Virus record (IMG/VR): IMGVR_UViG_3300003324_000350
Coordinates: 1-21,658 of that record
From: a virus
Length of the DNA: 21,658 bases
Direction: 5' to 3' (one strand)
The notes under the pieces were generated by a model that saw only the letters and a list, made by a program, of their open reading frames with translations, did not search any database and had not been told where the DNA came from. Made by a program: the position numbers and the translations under genes. This document shows, in pieces, positions 11,685-20,084 of the stretch. Each line of letters starts with the position of its first letter. Position 1 is the stretch's first letter.

Positions 11685-13390
11685 GCGAGAAGGATTTCGT
11701 TCGCATGGCCCGCGAATACGCGCGGGATGTAGTAGGCGGCAGCATACCAGCCGCGAGACCTGTGCGACTGGCTTGCCAGAAGCACCTCGACGGGCTCAAG
11801 GCGCAGCGATCGAAAGCATATCCGTATAGGCTCGACGAGGCGAAGGCGACGAAGGTCTGCCGGTTCATTGAGTTGCTGCCCCATGTGAAGGGCAAGTGGG
11901 CGCGCGAGCGGCAGAAGATTGTGCTTCAGCCGTGGCAGGCGTTCATCGTTGTCAACGTGTTCGGATGGGTGCGGAAGCGGGATAACCTGCGCCGCTATCG
12001 CCGCGTGTATATCGAGGTGCCGCGCAAGAACGCCAAGAGCACACTGACCGCGGGCGTCGCCAATTACATGCTCGTCGCGGACGATGAGCATGGCGCTGAG
12101 GTCTACAGCGGCGCGACGACGGAGAAACAGGCGTGGGAAGTGTTCGGGCCAGCGCGTTTGATGGTGGACAAGACGCCGGAGCTTCAAGAGCACTACGGCG
12201 TCACGGTGGGCGCCAAGAACCTGCACGTCGTTGGGACGGCATCGAAGTTCGAGCCGATCATCGGTAAGCCGGGCGATGGCGCATCGCCGTCGTTCGCGGT
12301 GACGGACGAGTACCACGAGCATCCGACGTCTGAGCAGTTCGACACGATGCTGACCGGCATGGGCGCCCGCGAACAACCGATCGCGTGGGCAATCACGACG
12401 TCGGGCTCGGACACGGCGGGACCGTGCTACGCACTTCGGCAGGAGTCGCTCGACGTGCTTGAGGGGAAGATCAGCGCCGATGACCTGTTCGGCATGATCT
12501 ACACGCTCGACCTCGAGCGGGTCGAGAACGGCCAGAAGATTCCAGGCGACGACTGGACGTCCGTCGAGGCGCTGAGGAAAGCGAACCCGAACATCGGCGT
12601 AAGCGTCAGCGAGGAGTTCCTGCGGACGGCGCAGCTCCGGGCGATCGACATCCCGCGCGAGCAGGCGACGTTCAAGACGAAGCACCTCGACCTGTGGGTG
12701 ACCGCGGCGTCGCCGTATTTCAACGCGGAGTCGTGGGCGCGCTCGGCCGACCCGTCGCTCACACGCGAGTCGTTTATCGGGCGGACGTGCTACAAGGCGC
12801 TCGACCTCGCGTCATCGCAGGACATCGCCTGCGACATCACACTCTTTCCCGACGAGCGTGATGGCGTCGAGCACTACGTGGTATTCGGGCGGTTTTACAT
12901 CCCGGCGAACGAAGCTGAGAAACCGGAGCGCAAGCACTACGCCGGTTGGGTGGAGTCGGGCCATCTGATTGCGACGCCTGACGACATCACTGATTACGAC
13001 TACATCGAAGCGGACATCAAGGCCGACGCTGAGCTCTATCACATCCAGCAGATCGCGTTCGACCAGTGGGACGCGTCGCAGGTCGTGACCCATTTGCAGA
13101 ATCACCTGGGCGCCGACCGGCTGATCCAGATCCCAATGACCACGCAGCATTTGTCGCCGCCGATGAAACAATTGGCCGGGCTGATCGATGCCGGCCGCAT
13201 CCACCACAACGGCGACCCGGTGCTGGCGTGGATGATCGGGAACGTGACGGCGCAGACGGATCGGAACGACAACGTATTCCCGCGGAAGGAGCGCGCGGAC
13301 CGGAAGATCGACGGAGCGGTCGGGCTTATCATGGCGTTAGGCCGTGCAATGGCCGCCCCAGTGGAACAGGAAACCGGGTGGCTGGCGTAA
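11681..13390 (+). CDS. Terminase large subunit
   Basis: A 569-residue packaging motor protein of the HK97-like Terminase_1 type. ATPase: VPRKNAKST (113-121) as the Walker A variant of this family, SFAVTDEYHE (about 204-213) as Walker B with the catalytic Glu, and ITTSGSD (about 238-244) as coupling motif. Nuclease: RNase H-like fold beginning ALDLASSQDIA (about 373-383), with further acidic positions near AFDQWDASQ and KIDGAVGL. It pumps DNA into the prohead and cuts it. Length is normal. The GTG start overlaps the small subunit stop, and the TAA stop shares a base with the portal ATG. Confidence 0.96.
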   Translation: MSEKDFVRMAREYARDVVGGSIPAARPVRLACQKHLDGLKAQRSKAYPYRLDEAKATKVCRFIELLPHVKGKWARERQKIVLQPWQAFIVVNVFGWVRKRDNLRRYRRVYIEVPRKNAKSTLTAGVANYMLVADDEHGAEVYSGATTEKQAWEVFGPARLMVDKTPELQEHYGVTVGAKNLHVVGTASKFEPIIGKPGDGASPSFAVTDEYHEHPTSEQFDTMLTGMGAREQPIAWAITTSGSDTAGPCYALRQESLDVLEGKISADDLFGMIYTLDLERVENGQKIPGDDWTSVEALRKANPNIGVSVSEEFLRTAQLRAIDIPREQATFKTKHLDLWVTAASPYFNAESWARSADPSLTRESFIGRTCYKALDLASSQDIACDITLFPDERDGVEHYVVFGRFYIPANEAEKPERKHYAGWVESGHLIATPDDITDYDYIEADIKADAELYHIQQIAFDQWDASQVVTHLQNHLGADRLIQIPMTTQHLSPPMKQLAGLIDAGRIHHNGDPVLAWMIGNVTAQTDRNDNVFPRKERADRKIDGAVGLIMALGRAMAAPVEQETGWLA

Positions 13391-14790
13391 TGGGCGGATT
13401 CCTGGGGTTTCTCAAGAGTTTGAACCCGTTCTCCACGAAAGCTCTCACGATTCAGAACATTCAGGACAACTTTTACCCGGTCCAGAACGCACCCACGTTA
13501 GGCTCGAACCTCACCGGCCTCACCTCCAACGTCGTGATGGCCCCGGTGATGTGGATCATGCGGACGTTCACCGAGGCGGTCGCCCGTGTCGAGCGCCGCG
13601 TCGACCCGCGGCTTTGGGAGTGGGTGACGGATCACCCGGCCGAGGTGCTGATCGACCGACCCAACCCGTGGTACGACGGCGACGCGCTGTGGAAGGCGAC
13701 GTGCGTCTCGTACGTGCTTGACGGGAACGCCTACTGGTGGAAGATCCGCAACGCGTTCGGCGAAGTCGTGCAACTGTGGTACCTCCCGCACTGGCTCGTG
13801 ACGCCGGTGTGGTCGCCGGGCGGGGCGTCGTTCATTGACTCGTACCAGTTCGCCACAGGAATCGGTCAGCCGACCACCATCGCGCCGCGCGACATCGTGC
13901 ATTTTCGCTTCGGGCTGGACCCGGAGAACACCCGGAAGGGCCTCTCGACGCTCAAGTGCCTGCTGCGGGACGTGATGACGGACGACCGCGCGTCGCAGTT
14001 CTCGGAAGTGATTCTCCGTAACATGGGCGTGCCCGGTCTGGTCGTCTCACCGAAGGGCGAGGGGAAGCCTTCGGACGACGCCGTGAAGCAGATGCGTGAT
14101 TACTTCAAGCACGCGTTTTCCGGCGAGCAGCGCGGCGACCCGCTCGTGACGAAGATCCCGACCGAAGTGACGCAGTTCGGGTTCGACCCCAACAAACTGA
14201 TGCTCGGCAACCTCCGCGACATCTCCGAGGAGCGCGTGTGCGCGGCGATCGGGATTCCGGCTGCGGTCGTGGGATTCGGGAGCGGACTCCAGAGCACCAA
14301 AGTGGGGGCCACCATGCGCGAGCTCCGGCGGCTGGCGTGGGTGCAGTGCCTGACGCCGATGCAAACGTCGATGGGCAAGCAGGCCACGGCCCAGCTCCTT
14401 CCCGATTTCGTCGCACAGACCCGCCGGTTCCGCATCCGCTTCGATACCTCGGAAGTGTCGATGTTCCCCGAGGACGAGGCGGCGAAAGAGGACCGCATCC
14501 TCAAGCGCGTCGCGGCCGGCGTCATGCGCGTGGACCGCGCTCAGGCGGCGTTAGGCATGGAGGTCGACCAGACGCAGCAGGTCTACCTCCGGCCGACGAC
14601 GACCGCCGCGGTGGACGACCAGGGCAACATCATCCCGTCGCCTCGCGAAACCGTGACTGCGGCGGCAACGACCACGGACGGGGCCACCGATACGGCCACG
14701 AAAACGCTGGCCGCTCTCTCACCAGACTCCACAGATGACATCCCCGACGCTATCGCCGAACGCCTCAACGGGAACGGCACGCATGGGTAA
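13390..14790 (+). CDS. Portal protein, HK97 type
   Basis: A 466-residue portal protein. It begins MGGFLGFLKSLNPFS, and the N-terminal part contains VMAPVMWIMRTFTEA and LIDRPNPWYDGDALW, typical of the family. The clip/stem region has DIVHFRFGLDPENTRKGLST and RNMGVPGLVVSPKGEG; ERVCAAIGIPAAVVGFGSG is the well-conserved segment before the C-terminal crown. Twelve copies form the DNA entry ring at one capsid vertex, which docks the terminase and later the connector. The C-terminal 60 residues are Thr/Ala/Asp-rich and probably disordered. The start is the ATG overlapping the terminase stop (TAATG). Confidence 0.95.
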   Translation: MGGFLGFLKSLNPFSTKALTIQNIQDNFYPVQNAPTLGSNLTGLTSNVVMAPVMWIMRTFTEAVARVERRVDPRLWEWVTDHPAEVLIDRPNPWYDGDALWKATCVSYVLDGNAYWWKIRNAFGEVVQLWYLPHWLVTPVWSPGGASFIDSYQFATGIGQPTTIAPRDIVHFRFGLDPENTRKGLSTLKCLLRDVMTDDRASQFSEVILRNMGVPGLVVSPKGEGKPSDDAVKQMRDYFKHAFSGEQRGDPLVTKIPTEVTQFGFDPNKLMLGNLRDISEERVCAAIGIPAAVVGFGSGLQSTKVGATMRELRRLAWVQCLTPMQTSMGKQATAQLLPDFVAQTRRFRIRFDTSEVSMFPEDEAAKEDRILKRVAAGVMRVDRAQAALGMEVDQTQQVYLRPTTTAAVDDQGNIIPSPRETVTAAATTTDGATDTATKTLAALSPDSTDDIPDAIAERLNGNGTHG

Positions 14791-15007
14791 GGTGCCGACG
14801 ATCGCGGTGCCGATCTTCAAAGACCCGACGATCATCGACGCGATCGAGCGGCACTTGGCGCCCTACAGCGGCAAGGCGCTCGAGCGCCGCCAGCAGGCGA
14901 TCGTGGCGAAGTGGCGCTCCGCGCCGATCGGCACCAGCGAGCAACTGATCGCGGGCTACATCCTCGCGAGCGACGCCGCCGACCCGAAGGGGGTGCGGGA
15001 TGACTGA
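14783..15007 (+). CDS. Small hypothetical protein between portal and protease
   Basis: A 74-residue protein (MGKVPTIAVPIFKDPTIIDA onward), mixed beta-alpha, with a basic helix (GKALERRQQAIVAKWR) and the tail AADPKGVRDD. It overlaps the portal gene end and the protease start by 8 bases each, so it is embedded in the head operon. The location suggests a minor head or assembly factor. No family recognised. Confidence 0.6.
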   Translation: MGKVPTIAVPIFKDPTIIDAIERHLAPYSGKALERRQQAIVAKWRSAPIGTSEQLIAGYILASDAADPKGVRDD

Positions 15008-15803
15008 CATCGGCACGAAACTGATCTCGGACTTCGAGATCAAAGATGCTGACCGCGGTGAGGTAACGGCTGTCGTCTCGGTGTTCAACGTCGTCGATCG
15101 TGATGGCGATGTGATTTTGCCGGGCGCGATCAAGGACGGGACTGTCGTGAAGATTTCCGCCTACGGCCACGATGTTGTGACAGAGGGCAAGCCTCCGGTT
15201 GGTCGTGGCGTGCTCCGGGTCGACGACCAGCGCGCGGTCCTCCACGCGAAGTATTTCATGTCCACGGAACGCGGCCGCGATGCATTCGCCACCGTGAAAG
15301 AGTTGGGCGCAGACAACGAATGGTCGATCGGCTGGCCTAACTCGACTCTCAAGACCGCGAAGATGACCGACGAGTGGCGCGGGATGGGGGCGAAGAGACT
15401 CGTCAAGAGTCTGGATGTGCTTGAATCTTCTCCGGTGTTCCTCGGCTCCAACCAGTTCACGCGAACGGTCGGGACGAAAGAAGCAGGCGAGCAAGAGGAG
15501 GAATCGCCCGAGGAGGTCGCGCGGAGGGTCGCAGAGGCACAGGAGCGTGCGGCTGCCGCTGACGCACAGCGTAAGCAGGAGATCGTGGCCGCCGTCGAGA
15601 AAACGCTTGCCGATATGAAGGCGGCCGAGGAGGCGGAGGCCGAGCGGAAGCGGCAAGAGGAAGCGGCCGCCCAGGAACGCGCCGCGATCGCCACCAAGGC
15701 CGCCGAGGAGAAAGCGGCGGCCGAGGAGCGCGCGAAGTTCAATGCCCGCGCGACCAAGGAGTTCGAGCGGTTCCACCGCAACATGCGCTTGTACGGAGTC
15801 TAG
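15000..15803 (+). CDS. Prohead protease with coiled-coil scaffold-like tail
   Basis: A 267-residue protein. Residues 1-150 are an HK97-type (S78/U35) prohead protease: VFNVVDRDGDVILPGA, SAYGHD with likely catalytic His (about 57), EWSIGWPN with likely nucleophile Ser (about 109), and LDVLESSPVFLGSN with likely third residue Glu (about 142). From about 160 to 255 there is a long Ala/Glu/Lys/Arg coiled coil (RRVAEAQERAAAADAQRKQE and on) of the kind used as a built-in scaffold. The enzyme is packaged in the prohead, removes the capsid protein N-terminal domain and itself. Start ATG within the end of the previous gene. Confidence 0.9.
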   Translation: MTDIGTKLISDFEIKDADRGEVTAVVSVFNVVDRDGDVILPGAIKDGTVVKISAYGHDVVTEGKPPVGRGVLRVDDQRAVLHAKYFMSTERGRDAFATVKELGADNEWSIGWPNSTLKTAKMTDEWRGMGAKRLVKSLDVLESSPVFLGSNQFTRTVGTKEAGEQEEESPEEVARRVAEAQERAAAADAQRKQEIVAAVEKTLADMKAAEEAEAERKRQEEAAAQERAAIATKAAEEKAAAEERAKFNARATKEFERFHRNMRLYGV

Positions 15804-15805
15804 CG

Positions 15806-16003
15806 TTGGAGCTCCGCTGTCATTCGTGCTCCAAGTACCTCTGTGAGTCCACGACCCCGGTGCAGTTGGCCGGGATCTTCAAAGCCTCGCTGATGGGCCG
15901 CGTGGCACGCGCGCACATCGACGAGATCCGCAAACGCTGCAAGTCGTGCGGGTGGGTGAACGTGTTCACGCCCGCGGCGATCGACATCAAGCAAGCCGGT
16001 TAG
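15806..16003 (+). CDS. Com-like zinc-ribbon protein
   Basis: A 65-residue protein with two cysteine pairs: CHSC (5-8) and CKSC (about 45-48), the layout of small Com-type zinc fingers. In phage Mu, Com is a zinc-binding RNA-binding translational activator. Here it lies between protease and capsid genes, where zinc ribbons of this size are often found, and its role is unknown. Translation starts at a rare TTG, behind GGAG, two bases after the protease stop. The alternative is a much shorter protein. Confidence 0.65.
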   Translation: MELRCHSCSKYLCESTTPVQLAGIFKASLMGRVARAHIDEIRKRCKSCGWVNVFTPAAIDIKQAG

Positions 16004-16041
16004 TTGTCTAACGGGGCGCCTAACGCGCCTCGACAATCGAG
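15999..16041. promoter_or_regulatory. Three consecutive short hairpins ahead of the capsid gene
   Basis: GTTAG-TTGT-CTAAC (15999-16012), GGCGC-CTAAC-GCGCC (16015-16029) and CTCGA-CAA-TCGAG (16029-16041) follow each other within 43 bases. CCTAACG (16019-16025) sits in the loop of the second. There is no T-run, so intrinsic termination is unlikely; an mRNA processing or stabilising element before the highly expressed capsid gene is possible. The capsid ribosome binding site (AAGGAGTGG, about 16073) lies further down. Confidence 0.4.
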
Positions 16042-16088
16042 CGGGCCATTCGACGGCCATTCCCTTTCCCTTAAGGAGTGGTGCCGTC

Positions 16089-17342
16089 ATGGCCGACCCC
16101 ACCGTCGTACTCGAGAAGCAGCAGGAACTGAAGGCGAAGCAGGACGTCCTCGGCGAAGTGTTCAAGCTCGCCGGGAAGAACAACGACTTTTCGAGCAAGA
16201 GCGTGCTCGAGAAGCTCGGCGCGGTGAACGAGAAGGACGCGCTCGAGAAGTTCGCCGCGCTCAACGCCGAAACCGAGGCGCTCGGCGTCGCGCTCAAGAA
16301 CGCGAACATCGAGCTGATGCGCGAGCAGTACGAGGCGCGCCAGCAGGAACTGGAGAACCCGGCGCCCACCGGCCTCCGCCACCCCACGGTCGACCTCAAG
16401 TCGCGGTCGTTCGGCGACATCGTGATCGCCTCGCCGGAGTTCCAGGCGAAGTCGGCGATGAAGTGGAAGGGCTCGCAGGGCGTTGACGTGTTCGTGGACA
16501 TCGGGCTGAAAACCCTGTTCGAGACGGGCGCCGGCTTCGCGCCGGAGTCGCGGCGCACCGGCCTCATGGTCGAAGGCGTCACGCGCCCGCTCCAGCTCAC
16601 GGACCTCATCCCCACCCGGCCGATCAACCAGAACACCGACAAGTACATGGCCGAGACCACGCGGACGCATAACGCGGCCGAGAAGGGGGAAGGCGTCGCG
16701 TACGCCGAGTCGGTGTTCGTCTGGACGGAGCAGACCTCGCCCGTGCAGAAGATCACGGACTCGCTCCCCGTGACCGACGAGCAGCTCGAGGACGCGCCGG
16801 AAGTCGCGTCCGTCCTCAACTCGCGTCTCATCTTCGGCCTCCGCCAGCGGCTGGAGACGCAGGTACTGGTAGGCGACGGTTCGTCGCCCAACCTCCGCGG
16901 CTTCCTCGATTCCGGCTTCGGCATCCAGACGCAGGCCAAGGGCACGGACGATACGTTCTCCGCGATCTTCAAGGGGATGACGCTCGTGCGGTACACCGGC
17001 CGCGCGGTGCCGGGCGGGATCATCATGCACCCGAACGACTACCAGGACATCCGCCTCACCAAGACCGCGACGGGCGAGTTCATCATGGGGCCGCCGATGG
17101 CGCCCGGCGCGACGACGCTGTTCGGGATTCCCGTGGTGATCTGCGACGGGATCACGGAGAACACGGCGCTCGTCGGTGACTTCGCCAACTTCTGCTACAT
17201 CGGCGAGCGCCGCGGCGTCGACGTGCAGGTCGGCTACTCCGGCACCCAGTTCGCCGAGGGCAAGAAGCTGATCCGCGCAGACCTCCGCGCGTGCTTCACC
17301 GTCCCGCGCGTCACGGCGTTCTGCTCCGTCACGGGCATCTGA
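16089..17342 (+). CDS. Major capsid protein, HK97 fold
   Basis: A 417-residue phage major capsid protein. The first 100 or so residues are a charged helical delta domain (VLEKQQELKAKQDVLGEVFK and on) that the protease upstream should remove. The mature part follows HPTVDLKSRSFGD and shows HK97-type signatures: EGVTRPLQLTDLIPTRPI, YAESVFVWTEQTSPVQKI, LPVTDEQLEDAPEV and GGIIMHPNDYQDIR (P-domain), then TLFGIPVVICDGI and GDFANFCYIGERRGVDV. It forms the icosahedral shell. The strong AAGGAG ribosome binding site fits high expression. Mature size should be about 310 residues, typical of the family. Confidence 0.95.
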   Translation: MADPTVVLEKQQELKAKQDVLGEVFKLAGKNNDFSSKSVLEKLGAVNEKDALEKFAALNAETEALGVALKNANIELMREQYEARQQELENPAPTGLRHPTVDLKSRSFGDIVIASPEFQAKSAMKWKGSQGVDVFVDIGLKTLFETGAGFAPESRRTGLMVEGVTRPLQLTDLIPTRPINQNTDKYMAETTRTHNAAEKGEGVAYAESVFVWTEQTSPVQKITDSLPVTDEQLEDAPEVASVLNSRLIFGLRQRLETQVLVGDGSSPNLRGFLDSGFGIQTQAKGTDDTFSAIFKGMTLVRYTGRAVPGGIIMHPNDYQDIRLTKTATGEFIMGPPMAPGATTLFGIPVVICDGITENTALVGDFANFCYIGERRGVDVQVGYSGTQFAEGKKLIRADLRACFTVPRVTAFCSVTGI

Positions 17343-17345
17343 CCG

Positions 17346-17684
17346 ATGCCACTCGCTGACGCGAACGTCCTGACGGTCACGATCGCGAACGGCGCCAGCC
17401 TGTCCGGCGCCGCGCACATCGGCGCCGGCACGCTCGTCGGGATTCAGCTGCCGACGATCACCTCGGCTGCGCTGACGTTCCAGGGGTCCGTGGACGGCAC
17501 GACGTACGTCGAAGTGGTGGACGCCTCGAACACCGCCGTCAGTTTCGGCGCCACCACGGGCGCGCTCTACATCAAGGCCCCGGCCGATCTGGCCGGGGTC
17601 CCCTACATCAAAGTCCGCAGCGGGACGTCGGGCTCGCCGGTCAACCAGGGCGGCGCGCGCACGATTTCGCTCGTCGTGAAATAG
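17346..17684 (+). CDS. Beta-rich protein after the capsid gene, candidate decoration protein
   Basis: A 112-residue protein, almost all beta strand and Gly/Ala/Thr-rich (LTVTIANGASLSGAAHIGAG; TSAALTFQGSVDGTTYVEVV). Such proteins directly after a capsid gene often coat or cement the shell. The DNA near its 3' end holds a strong hairpin: CCCCGGCC (17578-17585) pairs with GGCCGGGG (17591-17598) across GATCT. No family assigned; the role is inferred from place and composition. Confidence 0.65.
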   Translation: MPLADANVLTVTIANGASLSGAAHIGAGTLVGIQLPTITSAALTFQGSVDGTTYVEVVDASNTAVSFGATTGALYIKAPADLAGVPYIKVRSGTSGSPVNQGGARTISLVVK

Positions 17685-17695
17685 GAGATCCCCAC

Positions 17696-18091
17696 ATGGG
17701 CATCATTGAAGGCACCACCCTCCTGAAAACGTGGACGGGCGACTACTCGTTCGCGGTCGACGGTGGTGCGGTAGGTACCATCACCCTGCGGTCGAACGAC
17801 GGGCCGATCCCGAACGGGTCGGTCGTGGTCGGCGGTGTGCTCGACGTCACCACGGCAGCAACCTCCAGCGGGTCCGCAACGATCGCGCTCCAGGTCAACG
17901 CGGCGAACGACATCGTGAACGCCGCGGCGTTCGACGGCGCACCGTGGTCGTCTACGGGAGTCAAGGACATCATCCCCGACAACACGGGATCGACGGCGGT
18001 CAAGTGCACCGCCCAGCGGTCGCCGAAGATCGTGATCGGCACCGCCGCGCTCACGGCCGGCGTGTTCCGGCTCATCCTGACGTACAAGTGA
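17696..18091 (+). CDS. Beta-rich structural protein, candidate capsid decoration
   Basis: A 131-residue protein: GDYSFAVDGGAVGTITLRS, then VVVGGVLDVTTAATSSGSAT and a final strand GVFRLILTYK. Similar small beta proteins occur after the capsid gene in many high-GC siphoviruses, with no proven function I can cite. A clear Shine-Dalgarno (AGGAG, 17683-17687) supports the start. With the previous gene it forms a pair in the head-decoration position. It could also be a head-fibre anchor. Confidence 0.65.
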   Translation: MGIIEGTTLLKTWTGDYSFAVDGGAVGTITLRSNDGPIPNGSVVVGGVLDVTTAATSSGSATIALQVNAANDIVNAAAFDGAPWSSTGVKDIIPDNTGSTAVKCTAQRSPKIVIGTAALTAGVFRLILTYK

Positions 18092-18102
18092 GGCGTTAGG
18101 CT

Positions 18103-18678
18103 GTGGCCACGCTTGTGAGCCTCACCGAGTTCGATGCGTGGCTCGGTGGGGCCGTCACGGCGGAGAACACGCTCCGCCAGGACATCCTCGACCGCGTACA
18201 GGCGCGGCTCGAGCGGGAGTGTGGGCGGTCGGGGATTCCCTTTGTTGACGCGCAGTCTGCACGCACGGAAGTGCGGGACGGGACCGGGAGTTGTGAGCTG
18301 TACCTGGATTACCCGGTCAGTGTGCTCACCTCGATCACGTTAGGCTTCGACCACACCAATCCGGTCGAAACGCTGGTGGTCGGCGATCTGATCTACGCCG
18401 CCGGCTCGCGCCGCATCGTGCGGGTGGACGGCGGGCGCTTCGGGTGCTTCGGGGCGCCGCGGTGGGTCAAGGTGACGTACGATACCGCCGCCGATCTCCC
18501 CAAAGACGCGGCTGACGCTGTGTATCAGATGGCGGCCACGGAGTACCGGCGCCGCGGCTCCGAAGAAGTGCGGTCGGAGACGATGGGGCCGTACTCGGTG
18601 ACGTACGGCGATGCGGGCGCGAGCACCGCCACGGACGCGTGGGCGGCGGCGGTCGCGGCGTATATGCGGGTGATCTAG
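18103..18678 (+). CDS. Head-tail connector (gp6-like adaptor)
   Basis: A 191-residue protein. The helical N-terminus (LTEFDAWLGGAVTAENTLRQ) and RVQARLERECGR, then a beta region (YLDYPVSVLTSITLGF), and a helical C-terminal part (DAADAVYQMAATEYRRRGSE) match the layout of gp6/gp15-type adaptors, which bind below the portal. The C-terminus VTYGDAGAS and on is typical as well. GTG start. CGTTAGG lies just upstream (18094-18100) and in the gene (18338-18344). Confidence 0.75.
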   Translation: MATLVSLTEFDAWLGGAVTAENTLRQDILDRVQARLERECGRSGIPFVDAQSARTEVRDGTGSCELYLDYPVSVLTSITLGFDHTNPVETLVVGDLIYAAGSRRIVRVDGGRFGCFGAPRWVKVTYDTAADLPKDAADAVYQMAATEYRRRGSEEVRSETMGPYSVTYGDAGASTATDAWAAAVAAYMRVI

Positions 18679-19017
18679 GTGTCGATCGCCGGCAGGAACG
18701 CCACGTTCGGTTCCACGGTGGCAGTGTATCGACCCACCACCGGCGATGACTCCGTGACTTGGGCCGCCGTGTCCGGGCTCTCCGCCCTCAAGCTGGACCT
18801 GATGCCCGTCACTGATCGGATACGCCGGGACGTGTTCGGAGAGTCGGCGAACATCGAAACGACGGCGCTCGATCACACGCAATCGATCCTCAAGGGTGAC
18901 GGGATCGTGGTGACCGCAGGCACGCACTCGGGCGAACGCTTCCGCGTCGAGTCGGCGCTCCGGTTCCACACGTTCACGCAGTTGGGGTTGATAGCGACGA
19001 CGGAGGCGATCGGGTGA
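18679..19017 (+). CDS. Head closure / stopper-like protein
   Basis: A 112-residue mostly beta protein (STVAVYRPTTGDDSVTWAAV; SALKLDLMPVTDRIRR; GERFRVESALRFHTFTQ). This size and fold, directly after the connector, fit the head-closure protein that stops DNA leaking before tail joining. The GTG follows the previous stop directly. Family membership is inferred from order and composition, not from a diagnostic motif. Confidence 0.6.
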   Translation: MSIAGRNATFGSTVAVYRPTTGDDSVTWAAVSGLSALKLDLMPVTDRIRRDVFGESANIETTALDHTQSILKGDGIVVTAGTHSGERFRVESALRFHTFTQLGLIATTEAIG

Positions 19018-19226
19018 TGCGGACACGCGATGAAATCGTTACGGAGATGAATCGGTTGCGCGAACGCGCGCTCGCTCAGGTTGTTCCAGGCGATGAACAG
19101 TCGAATGAACTCCACGCATGGATCGCGCTCGCGTGGGTTCTCGGCGCCGATGTACAGCAAGAGGAACTGCGGGCGTTGATTGATCGTGTTCGTGAAGTGG
19201 AACCGACTGCTACTATTCTCGCCTAA
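19017..19226 (+). CDS. Small helical hypothetical protein
   Basis: A 69-residue protein, helical throughout (RDEIVTEMNRLRERALAQVV; ELRALIDRVREVEPTA). ATG 19017 overlaps the previous stop (TGATG); the GTG at 19014 in the same frame is also possible. The TAA stop lies in GCCTAACG. A small extra gene at this site of the head-tail operon is unusual and its function is unknown. Codon choice appears a little less GC-rich than neighbours. Confidence 0.6.
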   Translation: MRTRDEIVTEMNRLRERALAQVVPGDEQSNELHAWIALAWVLGADVQQEELRALIDRVREVEPTATILA

Positions 19227-19227
19227 C

Positions 19228-19653
19228 GTGCCCCGCACCATCAACGCGCTCTCGCGCGGCGAACTGCAACGTGGGCTCCGGGAAGCGACGAAGGACGCGC
19301 AGCGCCTCACGCGGGAGATCAGTGGGGCGGACTCGGAGCCGGTGAAGCAGGCCGCCGGGGTACTGCTGAAAGAGGTGCGGCGGCTGCTCTCGACTCCTGG
19401 CGGCGGGAAGCCAGCGCCTCCGGGTTCCCCGCCCCACAAACAGACCGGCGCGCTCCGCCGCTCGTGGAAGCAGGCCGTGGTCCAGGGCGTGAGGCGCGTC
19501 GGCTCAGGCAACTTCCGCGCGTTCCTCGCGGAGTTCGGGACCGAGCACGAGGCGCCGCGACCGTACGCGCGGGACGCGCTGGAGAACGTGCAGGGGCAGA
19601 TGGCGGACGTGATCGTGCAGGAATCACAGCGAGAAATCCTGAAGGTGCCCTAG
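19228..19653 (+). CDS. HK97 gp10-like head-tail / tail completion protein
   Basis: A 141-residue protein. The N-terminal helix region (INALSRGELQRGLREATKDA) is followed by LLSTPGGGKPAPPGSPPHKQ, TGALRRSW and AFLAEFGTEHEAPRPYARDA, the signature of HK97 gp10-like proteins (Gly/Pro linker, TGxLRRSW, EFGT, RP[FY]xRPA-like end). It joins head and tail during assembly. The GTG at 19228 comes right after the previous stop with no Shine-Dalgarno, so translation is likely coupled; the open frame upstream overlaps the previous gene. Confidence 0.85.
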   Translation: MPRTINALSRGELQRGLREATKDAQRLTREISGADSEPVKQAAGVLLKEVRRLLSTPGGGKPAPPGSPPHKQTGALRRSWKQAVVQGVRRVGSGNFRAFLAEFGTEHEAPRPYARDALENVQGQMADVIVQESQREILKVP

Positions 19654-20084
19654 TGGCCACCTCCTACTCGACCTCCGTCCGCACGGCCATCCAGGCGATC
19701 GGGAACGCTGACGCGACGCTCCGCACGCTCACGGGCAAGACGTCGAACATCATCCTGTCGTGGAACAGTGCGGTGGCCGCGAGTAAGCCCGTGATCGCGC
19801 TGATGGTGAGCGCGAACAATAGGATCGGTGGGGATGGCGATAGACGATCGGTCCAGGTGCTCCTTGCCGCCTTTGCGGAAGGGAACGGCGCGCACGCCAA
19901 GGTCGAGGCGATGACGCAACGCGTCCGCGAGATCCTGACGCCGGCCGCGTTCCAGGCGCAGGGGGTCGACGCCGCCGTGATCGACGCCACCGACCGCGAC
20001 GTCAACGACGACACGCTGACCTCCCCCACGCTGACCGAGCGCTCGGACCTCGACCTCATCATCGTCGGGAGCGCGCCGCAGTAG
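19653..20084 (+). CDS. Tail terminator-like protein
   Basis: A 143-residue protein: helical start (STSVRTAIQAIGNADATLRT), beta segment (NIILSWNSAVAASKPVIALM), helix (AKVEAMTQRVREILTPAAF) and closing strand (SDLDLIIVGSAPQ). Place and length suit the tail terminator that caps the tail tube (lambda gpU / HK97 gp11-like position). The GTG shares one base with the previous stop (TAGTG). I rely on synteny more than motif. Confidence 0.6.
   Translation: MATSYSTSVRTAIQAIGNADATLRTLTGKTSNIILSWNSAVAASKPVIALMVSANNRIGGDGDRRSVQVLLAAFAEGNGAHAKVEAMTQRVREILTPAAFQAQGVDAAVIDATDRDVNDDTLTSPTLTERSDLDLIIVGSAPQ

Noticed and set aside
11381-12685. Long open frame on the - strand (434 codons)
   Set aside because: It lies opposite the large terminase gene with a clear family match. 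Long antisense frames are expected in high-GC coding DNA, and the translation is Arg/Leu/His-rich with no motif.
15800-17417. Two long - strand frames over the capsid gene (408 and 448 codons)
   Set aside because: Both mirror the capsid gene and have biased, motif-free translations.
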